Assembly: GCA_038049695.1 (NCBI GenBank) | Contig: CP142455.1 | Coordinates: 32,339,501 to 32,403,500, forward strand | Source: Cinnamomum chago | Taxonomy: Eukaryota; Streptophyta; Magnoliopsida; Laurales; Lauraceae | Direction: 5' to 3' | Length of the DNA stretch: 64,000 nt | Shown here: positions 12,801 through 24,512 of the stretch, in pieces | Layout of the letters: every line of letters starts with the position of its first letter | How positions within the stretch are numbered: the stretch's first letter is position 1 | Made by a program: the position numbers and the translations under genes | Notes under the pieces: model-generated | The model's input: the letters and a program-made list of their open reading frames with translations, nothing else | What the model was told of the DNA's origin: nothing | Database searches by the model: none

Positions 12801-15800
12801 ATTGAATGAAGCACTCACTGTACTCAAAATATTTTGGAAAAAAAAAAAACAAAATAAAATAATTTCAAACTTCTCAAGCAAAAGGACAGGATACAAGCAG
12901 GTGAGAAACGCATTCTACAACTTGCAAGTACATCATATAACCATTGAAAATATGTGGCCTTTTATTACATCAGAAAATGTTATCAATGGTCAGCATCTTC
13001 CTCAAAACAGCTGTCCAACAAAACATCAAAACTTTTGGAACAACGTTGACTGGCCATTCATAAGAAATAATCTGACTTCCTGTAGATATCCTTCTCATAA
13101 CAAGATTTAATATTCAAAGTTCTATTAATTAAAAATGCCCTTAGTATCTTAAGGATAAAGGTGTATCGTTTGTTCCTAATGAGTATATAGCTGGTACTCA
13201 TTTAGATGAATGGCTACTATTGGATTTTTTATTATTATTTTTATTTTATTTTTTGCATCTTTTAAGGGCTTCGTGAGCAAAGATGTGTTCCTTTCAGTTG
13301 CTAGCCACGTTTTTCTCAGTTATTTGTTGTAATCTTGGAGACTATTGGTGAAATTAAACTATCAATAGAAAATTAGGGGAAAAAAAATCAGGTGGAAAAC
13401 TTACCACTGGAGAGGACAGCACCATGCGAAAAATGTGTGTCATAAAGTCATGGTTAGACCCTGGAACCGCACTGCATGACTCTGAAGGCATTGGGAAAAA
13501 CCACGGATTGAGATCCTCAATATGCATGGGGTGCTGGAAAATTTATGAAGTATTTAGTTGACAATAACAAATTACAGAAGAAGAAGAAGATTAAGAAGAT
13601 ATTTGCTAGCATTACATACTTGCAGTCCATGGTGGAGTTGTTATCACAGTTGAATTGAGTTCAAAATATTACAAAAGAACAAATGGATGAAATTATATGT
13701 TCAATATATGATCAATCTAATGGTGGTTCCTTCTCAGACTTTTGTGAAACATAGCCTAATGCCATGTCACCCAGGAAGACTAGTTTTGAATGATTTGGAT
13801 TGGAGGAATGGGCCGCATTCATAGATTAATAAAGAGAGACATCAACGTATGATTCAATACATGCCACAAGATATGATGAATAGTTGAAGACATCTAGAAT
13901 TTGATGTAAAAAATCTCTATCCAGTTAAGTAGAGATATATCCGGGGGAGAGGGATGGTAGGAGAGAGGTATGCAAAATTTAGGATTTTTAAAGGCTCAGA
14001 TGAAAACTTGCAAGGCTCATGGTGCATATCTATTAAAAATCTAAATTGATCAAGATAAATGTCTCTCACTTGTATGCATTCCAAATAACTTTTACTCTAA
14101 TAAGAGATGGTCCGACCAAAGATGAAAATAGTGGCAGCGGCGGGTGTATAAATAAATAAATTTTATGATGGTTTAATTCAATTAGAGTAAAATTTGATAG
14201 ATCCTATTAAATAGGGGACCACTTATTCTGATTGGTTCAGATTTTTAACAGGTGGGACCAACTGTGAAAGTTTAAATGTTTTTTTTATATTCAATTTAAT
14301 AGACAAGGAAAAGGGATAAAGGAAGCTTTAAATGCTTCGCTATAAAAGTGGGTGATTGACTTGATTGAAAGAGAGATACAAATACGAAGGAGAAAAAGGA
14401 CTTTCTCTTCACTTTCTCCCTTCTCCTCATAACTTTCCTGCTACAAACAATGAAGTCACGAACTGCAATGAATTGTGCAGCTTTGGAAACCTGAACTCAG
14501 TTGAATCGAATCCTGAATTATTTAATTCAGCCTGTATAGTATTCAGGTACCCTCTTATCGAATTTGGTAACTATGGTGCAAACCCAACAGGAGAAAGGGT
14601 TTTATTATGAATTAAACAGGAATTCGAGCCTATTCCACATAAACCCAACAAAAAGACTAATTTTATTCCATCATAAAAACTGCCAACTTGATTGTACCCT
14701 TTATTTTTATAAAAAGCCCAATGAAGTCATCCTATTTGATCTAAACCATAAAAAGAAGAAACTAAAAATCCTAGAAAAATTTAAATTTCTTACAAAGAGC
14801 CCTACTTGAACAAATTAATATAAAGTAATCTCAAATAAAAGAGAAGAAAGACATCAGTTTCTTGTTTCAAATTGATTTTGTGCATGTCTTGGGTTTGGGT
14901 CCAACCAGACTCTGGGCCACCTTTGTGGGACCACTTCAACAAGTGGATCAGTATGCAAATTTGGTATGTGCAGCTAGGTTTCCACACATTAAAGAATATG
15001 AAATCTCTCAAATACAGATATAGAAAGAGCATGGATCATTTATAGTGGACTTTGTTATTTATTTAACAGGTGCATGAAATGAATTGAAATGGAAGACGCA
15101 AGTGTTGAACTTCATACCTTTTTCATCACTTTTAATTCAGCCATTCTATACTAAAGGAAACAACGTAGACACATGTAAAATGAATAGTTAATTACTCTCA
15201 TGAAGAATAGTAGCTAATCAAGAGATAGCTTACTGATGCTTGCACATGAAACTAAATGGGCAGCCCAGTGCACGAGGCTCCCATCGCCACGGGGTCTGGG
15301 GAGGGTCAGTGCAACCTTACCCCCGCAAGCAGAGAGGCTGTTTCAATCATTTTACACATGAAACTAAAAACATAAAATGGAACACTGTGATATTAATCAT
15401 TTTACAATGATTATCTGTACGTGAATATATATATATATATATATGAGAGATGCTCCTATGAGAGATATCTTTCACCTTATATGTGAGATAGGGGAGGGGG
15501 CCCTCACATTTAAGTTGTTGACATAGGATATGGATGTGAGGGCCCCCACCTTATCTCTCATAGTAAAGTGAGAGATGCTTTCATAGGAGCACCTCCCTAT
15601 AAATAAATATATATATGTATGTATGTATGTATGCATGCATGCATCTCCATCATCGAAGCGTTATTCTATCTATTAAGGGTTCGGCATATGCGTTCAACTT
15701 TTCAATTCAATCTTCTTTTTTCTTTTTTTGAAATGGTAACTCATATCAATTGGCGACCCAAACATAGTTGGGACAAGGCTTTGATGATTGATTGATTCAT

Positions 15801-18800
15801 AACTTCTATCAATTCAATCATATTTATGTCCATGTTTTCCATAACTCCACATTCTATCATGTCTTTCCTTACTTCCTTGTTGAAAGTCTCACGGTTCCCC
15901 CTTCCGTAGCTCCTTGAACTCATAGCACTATAATACTTCATAAAGGACTGTTACTGGTACTCTGATGGGCCATTTCTGGTAATCCATGCATGTCCCAAAG
16001 CCATCTCAAACAGCACTCCTTAATTATCTCTTCTATTGCAGCTACCCGTCTGTCTGCTCTTATGTACTCCTAATTCTATTCTTTCTTTAACTCCACATAT
16101 CCATCTTAATACGGCACCTCAGCAGTACTTCAGCTTGACGCTACTCTGTTCCTCAACATTCAACTATTAAAAAAAGTAGGTCTAATTACCATCCTATAAA
16201 AATGCCGTCTCCTATACTGTATTGCCTTCTTTGAATTTAATTCAGTCACATTTTCCAAAAAAAATAACAACAATGGCACCCAGCCATCACACAACACTCC
16301 ACTCGCCCACTCTATATCAATCCTAAATGACATCCAACTCAAGCTCTCAGTTCTGTTACATAGTTATTGCTACATATCAAAATTTATCACATTGTGGTAC
16401 TAAGTTATTTTCAATTTACTCAAAACCCTAAACCTTAGGCTCTGGTCCACTTGGACTCCATATAAGCAGTAAGATCTGCTAATTTCAACCCATTTGCCTC
16501 AAAACTTTCCTCCAAAGCTTTTTGTCTGGGCCCTGTTTTCTTGCCTTGTTTTGTTACAGTATACTTCTCCTATATACTGTATAGCCTTTTCTTTTTTAAT
16601 AGTCACTTTTTTCAGAAAAAAAAATAAATAAAAAACCTTTCCTCCAAAGTTCTAGTCTTCTTTTATGAAATGGTAAGTGTAAGTTTTGCTCAAAGAAAAA
16701 CAAAAACTCAACAATTTACAACAAACAAAAGCACAGGACATCCAAAAGAGATAAAAAAATCTTTACACTAGAACACCAATACCACACCATTCTCTCCAAC
16801 ATCTCCAAAGATCTATAACCAATTTACCATGAAACTCCAATGATTTTGCCCACCAAATTTCATGAAAACGAACCTTTCTCACAGCCCTTCCAAGGAGTAT
16901 TCACCTTCTTTCGAAAGTATGATTGTTCCTAACTTCCTCTCCCACCAGATCACCCCACAAAGCCACCACCAAAGAGCAACTACACAAAAGCAACCTCAAA
17001 CAACTATAAAAGTAGAAGTAAATACTATTGGAGGAGGAGGAAGGATTGCCCGGCCACAAGTACACAGCATTTACTTCCTTTCCACTCTAACTAAAGAGGG
17101 CAAATCATCTGCAAACAACATATATAAAGGAGTTCGCTGTTCTTGTCCACAAGTACACAGTATTTACTTGCTTTCCACTCTTAACTAATGAGGACAACAT
17201 CATATGCAAACACAAACAAAGGAATTCACTGTTCCTTATAACTACCAATTTATTTTTTTAAAGTATTAGCATTTTACCAATAGTAACAAAATATCTACAA
17301 AGATCAACTCACAAATCAATGAAGACTTGATCCTAAAACTTGAGTAAATGAATGATACATTGGAGAACAACTTAAAAGTACTCTTACTTTATGAGATTCA
17401 TGTTAAAAGCCCTCAAAATAGTAAATAGCACAAAGATGACACGGTGGCATGTAAGCGTTCCCTATACAATTTATAGAGAACACGGAGCGCTCATATTTCT
17501 TGGAAGTAACCATCCATAATAATAGCCATCAATAAACTAGAAAATGGAATTATATATATTAAATAACTTATACCTTGCAATTGACATCAATAGGCATATT
17601 TATAGAACAAACCATTGGAAACCCCCTCCTCTGAAGAAAAAGCACCAAATGCCCATTAAAAATGTCCATGTCTTCAAAAATGATATCTTCACTGGGTAGA
17701 ATAATATCCTAGAATGCCAATACATGAAAACCAAATGAATTATGCACTAGAAAAGCATTTGATTGGCTGAGTATTACATAAGTTAACAATTAAAATGATA
17801 AACTCGAGAAAGAAACATGCAAAAGTAGTAAATTAATAACATTAGTTGTATTAACATGGCATATCCATTTTGTATTAGCCAAGAATAAAACCATGTTATT
17901 CATCTTGAAAACAAAATTGGAGAACTTAGATATCAAATATGAAAACAAATAGATTGGCAATAAACTCAAGATTTTGCATAACAACGGGGTGAACATTACA
18001 TCTTGTGGCAAGGATCATAGTGGTTTGACCCTCTAGTGAAATGTTTTAGCATTCTGGTCAACTCCTGTATTCCGTTCTAGAAAAGATGTGATGGAAAATG
18101 GAAAAAAATATGAAATAATACCTAAATTGAAAAAAAACAGTTGAATGCTAAAATAATACTAAAAATGCATACTTACATCACTTAAATTAAACTATACTCT
18201 ACAATTGACCAGTTTCTAGTTTTCACTACATATGAATGGAAGTATGAAACCTTGGCCATAATGGGGCAGAATTGGTCGAGAATAGGAACCGGAATGATTG
18301 GAACGGACCTGGAACTCTTTTTTTTGGGTGGGTGGGGGGGGGGGGGGGCAGGGCATTCCATTCCATCCAAGGCCAATTCCGGCCAGAACATAATGGAATT
18401 GACAACCATGGCAAGGATGCAGTTGAGATGAGTTCAACATAGATGGGCCTATGAAGCATAGTTAGCAAAATTTATATCATAATGACCAAAAATATATATG
18501 AATTTAAATGCCAAAGATAAATTATAAAAAAAAAAGTCCTATGTAGCTTACCAAAGATAAATTATAAAAAAGTCCTATGTAGCTTCTTGTTCAGATCTAT
18601 AAAGGTGTTGGAAACAATGGTATGGGATTGAATTCTCTAATAATTAGCTTGGGTATTTTATGCATCCGTTGGTTGTTTTCTGTTGCCTATATATGCTCGT
18701 TATTCTTTAAACTAAAATATGTTTCAAATGAAGTAATCAGTTAATATTTCAAAATATACATAAACACATACTTATATCTTCTCTATAATGCACAGGATCT

Positions 18801-21800
18801 ATTCACAATTTGCAATAACTACAGGTTGCATTCAAAAAACATGTGCACGCACACACTACAAATGGTATTCTCAATATTTCTAAGAAAATGAAAGAGACCT
18901 GCCAACCACCCGCTGCTAAATTCACATCCCTGAATCTTGCTAAATGATAGTCTCCAGTAGCAAAGAAGTCTATTCCCTCTGAAGAAGCATTAGTAAGAAC
19001 GTAGAAAAAATCATGGTGGTGTTCCAGAAAATACTGCACACCAGCCATGCGTGTTCTCACACACTGCAAACCATCAAGTGGGCAAGCTGCATCTATTACA
19101 TAAACCTGTAAGCAGGGCATAAATACCATTAGAGCATAAACCTAGAATATATGCTGGACTTCTGGAATGAACAACTCATATGCAGAGAACAACTTTATTA
19201 ACATTATGATGAAAAAAGATGAGAAAGTAACCTTCCTCAGATGAAGTCCTTGAGTTGGAATTCACAGTTATAAACTTGCCATCTTTCGTGCTTGTGATGT
19301 CCACACAATAACCCAAGCCATTTTCTGTATACAGAAGACTATCCGAACCATCCAATCCCAGCTTTGTACAAAGTACCCTGCCAAACAACAATGACTGGAG
19401 TATGGCTCAAAGCCTGCTAGCAAATGTTTATAAGAGTAATCGTATAATCCTTGACCTGAAAATATGGTGTCATCAGGTCTTGAGTCTGTAAATGTGGCAG
19501 GTTAAAGTATCAATTATCAACAAGTGATCCAGAGTCTATAGTCTGAACCACCAGATAGGGTACACGATGGACAGATCATGCATCTATGCCTTAAAATAAC
19601 CCAGATTAGAAGATTCTAGCTATCCAACATTTAGCATCAGTGGCGCAGTGGAAGGTGCTCACTATTACAACTTTATGGTTGTGGGTTCAAGTCTTATCAC
19701 CGATAAAAAAAGAGATCATTTAGCATCTTTTACGTTGAAAATGGACTCTATTTTTGTCTCAACTGTGTTCAAACAATTGACCAAAGGCATAGGCCTGTTC
19801 CACTAGGTACAACTTTAAGGTTGTGAGTTCAAGTCTTGCCACTGATTTAAAAAAGAGCTAATTTAGCATCTTTTACGTTGAAAATGGACTGTATTCTTGT
19901 CTAAACTGTGTTCAGACAATTGACCAAAGGCATAGACCACTAGGCAGACTGATCATACTGAATCAACAGTGTACCCATCAGGTCAATTATCTAAATAACT
20001 GAACCATGGGTTCCCCAGTACTACATCATGCTGAAACAAAAATCTGAAAGGTTCACCTGTAAGGTCGTTGGGTTTCATCAGACACTGTATACAACAAATG
20101 ACTGCTATCCTTGGCCCATGCCAAGCTAACGACACCCTCAACTCTTGACCTAGGAATAATGCATCCAGTTGTAAGGTCTTTAATTTGAAGCACAAATGAT
20201 TCAGAACCGGTCGTATCCAGTGTATATGCAAGGAATTTATGATCAGGAGAAACTCGACACGTTCCGACATGAACGTAACCTGCAAATATGACAAGTTATG
20301 AAGTTGAATCATGAGTCCTAAGAGGCTGTAAAGAGTAGAAATAGAATTGCATTATTTCCAGTCAGTAAATCAGGAAAATAAAACCACAATGATTCATTTA
20401 CAATTAAAAAAAATTGAAAATGGATTCATTTACAATAATAAAAAGTTATAAACCGAGCTTTTTTAAATATGAAAGCTGAGAACTTTTGAATAGCTTTATT
20501 TTATTTTTTGAATGATAATTCTCATAGACTACTTCAAAAGGGGGGAAATGCTTGAAAGGGAATTCAGCATTACTAGGAAATGGTGCATTGGTGCTGAGTA
20601 TCATATATGGTGGCAGAAAGCTTCAATGGTGAGGATATATTCTATTAGTTTGTGAACTTGTTCACATTCCATCAGGTGATGCATCCTCTTCTCTTGCCAT
20701 TTGTCAATCATTCCATAAGAAGTAATTTCAAGTTCTTTTGAGGCTCTTCACTATGAACATTGGTCACCGGAAAGAAGACAAAAATAAATGGCAACGCTTG
20801 AAAGCATAGACTTGACAAAGAGGTTCCATTTCTATGGAATCTTACAATTTATGATTTGAGTCTTATGGCTAGAATCAAATCTTGCGCATAAAAAAATGAA
20901 TCTTATGGCTAGAATCAAATCTTGTGCATACAAAGATTTGAATCTTATGGCTAGAATCAAATCTTGTGCATAAAAAGATTTGAGTCTTATGGCCATCCTT
21001 GTTGAGTCTTTGACGCAGGAGTGGAAGATCCAAACCTCATGGGTCCTGCATTGGATCGAGCCTTGACTCATTTGGACCAATTAGATCAGTCCAGTAGCTA
21101 TTTGATCCATTTACATCAGGGCGCAATCAAACAAGAGCTCGGATCTAAATAGGAAGGCAATTTTCAAATAAAAGGAAAGATGCACAAAGATATTGAGGTT
21201 TCTTAAAACAAGAAGCACTTCAAGGGATTTAGAAACCAAAAATAGAAAGTAGAGAAATTCTCTCTACCATGAGATTTAAGCCAACCCAACGTCCTAATTT
21301 CTATCTTTCTTGATTATCAGGTAATGATGTAATTAGCAAGGACTATTAATATTGATTTTCTTTCCTTAGCCATTTAGGAAACATATTTTATAATATTAGA
21401 AAGTAGAATAAGACTTCTTATTTGCTGGAGATTATAAATGCCCTATGTATGGGACATCCAACCCATGTTTGGATGATTTATTTCTTTAACTAAAGTGATG
21501 CATGGTTGCTCCTTTATTCTCTTCTCCGTTGGATTGAGTGTATCTCCCGAAAGACTGAAGATCAAACAAGTGGGAATTAGTGATCTTGGGTAAGCTAAAC
21601 TCTATTTCCTCCTTGTTATTGCATAATTGGTTGTAGATCCGGGTGGAGTTGATATTTATTTTGGTTTTTATCAACTCAATCAATCTAAATCTGTTGGACT
21701 CATTCAGGTAGTCTGATTTGCTAATTGGAACTGCACCCACCTTATTTCCAACACTTTTTTTCTATAGGTTAGTAGCTGACCCTCGTATCTGGAAAACAAA

Positions 21801-22296
21801 TACCTCTAGAGCATTCGCTTCGAAGTCCTTTTATAGGCAGTTGGATCCATGTGATAGGATGTGGTCTTATTGTTCTTCAGTTTGGATGGGTCTTGCCCCA
21901 CCTAGTGGAAAGTGATTCTATCTCCGCCATATGTTGGGCAAAGCCTTCAAAAAGCAATTATAAAAAGGGTTAATCTATCTAGGTTTTAAACTAAGTCAAA
22001 ATTCAAAAGGTGACAATGAGAAGCTTATAGAAATTAAAGACATTATACCATTAGACAGGATCAATCTGCAATGATATATATATATATATATGTATATGGG
22101 AAATATTCAAGTGAGGGATTCCCTCACCATGTGTGGTGAGGGACTCCCCTTTTTGGGGAGGTTTCAAGTACAAAAGGGCTTTTGTACTTGAAGGGAGTAC
22201 ACCCTTTTGTACTTGAAACCTCCCCAAAAAGGGAGTCCCTCACCACACATGGTGAGGAAATCCCTCACTTGAATACCCCCCATATATAGGGACTCT

Positions 22297-22355
<59 letters not shown>

Positions 22356-24476
22356 CACATGTAGTTTGTCACTTTTTTTCTTTTTTTTAATGGTTGTAGT
22401 TACCCTTCCCTTTCTCATTTTATTATCTCAGTTCCTGCATTTAATTTTTTCCTTGTTGTAAAGAGAGTTCATATTCAACTTTGAATCTCCTCTTAAGCTG
22501 TTGCTCCAGCGATGTACCTTTTCTTCTTTTAATGAAATTAGTTACTGCTACCAATCAGGAATACACACTGTTCTGCAACACAAAGCAAATCCAATTTAAC
22601 TCATAGCAACATACCAAACTGTTCTGCGACTTCATTCCAATCAAGCAAAACTTCTTCCCTTCCAAAGCCTCTCATAAAATTGAACACTGTTTTAATCATA
22701 CCAGTATTGCTCCCCAATTTTCGGCATAGAACTGGATACTCCTTTCCCTCAGGTATGTACTGATAGTATAACCTGATCCACAGTCACAAATCTCAAACAA
22801 AGGACATCACAAATGAATATTTCACTTTAGGACTTTGAAACATTTAAATAGCAATTCAAAAACCAAAACAGACAAACAGCATTCACAATGAAATGCAAGA
22901 GTACTCAAGAAATTGATGCAGCACCTCGCGTTGCTAGGAACTATTATGCAATGATATTTCACTTTAAACATGGCTGACCGAAGGGTGGGTCACAACTGTC
23001 CAATGGGTCCTAAAATGAATCACTCGTAGGAACCATAAAGAACAGGATCAGAGATCCCAGATATCACTATTTCCAGTAACCCACCATGCAGTGTTTCTAC
23101 ATCTTCATATTCTCCTCCACGTCCTTTACCTGCAAAAGTTTCTTTCTCTTCTGTCTTTGCTAGCCCTGCAGAGTGGTATTCTCAGCACCCTGAACTTTTA
23201 CACCCCTCCACTAGCAGCATTCTTCATACCCTCTTTCCCTCCTATTGCCACCTACAGGAAGCTAACATTCCCCTTTATGGCATTGCTTATTCTTTATTAT
23301 AGGCATTCCTCCCCCTTAGTCAGCTTTCAGTTCATCCTTACTGAGCCATCTTTGTTCAAATGCTGCTTTCTTTACAAGCAATCTTCTGCTTTCAAATATG
23401 AACCATTGAGCTCCTTACAAGCTCTAGACCCCTCCAGACCACACCATATCTCACAAAGGCATAGCACAAGGCGCCCCCTCCCCACCTTTCCCTAGGATAT
23501 AAACATACCTCAGCTATAAAGGCTATAGGTTGTCTACAAAGGTGGAGTGCAGCTCATGCATCCACAGTTCCACATCCTTCTTTGAGATTATTATCTATCG
23601 GCATCCTTAGGTAATTAACCCTCCTTGATTCTTACCATCTAGTTGAAGTTCACTGACCAAACAAGAACTATCTTATAGTTAAGGCGTTAAAATTGTGACC
23701 ATCCACAGTATTTCTACTAAATGGACGAATCCCAATCCACAACTCCCCTATCATGTCTATGGTCAAAGGTGACAGTGCTTATAAATTATAATAATATCAT
23801 ATAATTTCCTGATTCAAACATAAACATGATAAGAGAGTGAGAGCTCCTAACATAATCCCACATTGTTTAAAGATCCTCCCCCCATATAACCTACCAAGTG
23901 TCAATCCTTAAGAACAGTTCGTCTGTCGGACCCCCACCATGATGAAGAAATATCAGAAATTGGACAGCTCAATGGGTGGGCCCATTTGACATGCAAATGC
24001 AACTTCAAATTAAAATGGCAACAGCTCAAATTGAAGAGAAGCGCAAAAGATTTTGCTGGATGATTAGGATAGTCATACGGATGGGACTCCCAAATTTCAG
24101 CTCAGCTAAAATGGAACCACTAGACAAGTGTTCTGATTTCTGGACACTGAAGGTACAACCACGTAAGAAGCAACCATCAAGGCTTCGGAAACTAGAATTC
24201 AGCTTTGTTTTAGGGGTACAGAAAGATCAGGACTGGATACAGAACAGAAGACAAGATTTCACTTTTACACAAAAAATGAACAGATATCTACTTCTAAACT
24301 GTTAGCATTCATTTTCTTCTTTTGCACGTGAATCCCCCTTTTGTATTTCACCCTATGTACTTGAAATCCCTCTCCCTCTCTTGTACTTGAAATCTTTTAT
24401 TTATGGAAGCATCCCTCACTGCATTATAGGGTGAGGGATATTTGACAAATATTAAAGTGCAAGGGCATTTCCATAT

Positions 24477-24512
<36 letters not shown>

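Noticed and set aside
16862..17188. 108-codon plus frame in intron 6
   Set aside because: It contains an internal repeat (PQVHSIY twice) from a short DNA duplication and no family motif.
19641..19694. A functional tRNA gene
   Set aside because: A- and B-box-like motifs are present but no cloverleaf with acceptor pairing can be drawn; a SINE origin fits better.
23091..23495. 134-codon plus frame in peptidase intron 1
   Set aside because: Low-complexity Leu/Ser/Phe-rich reading with no motif; it lies in an intron of an opposite-strand gene.
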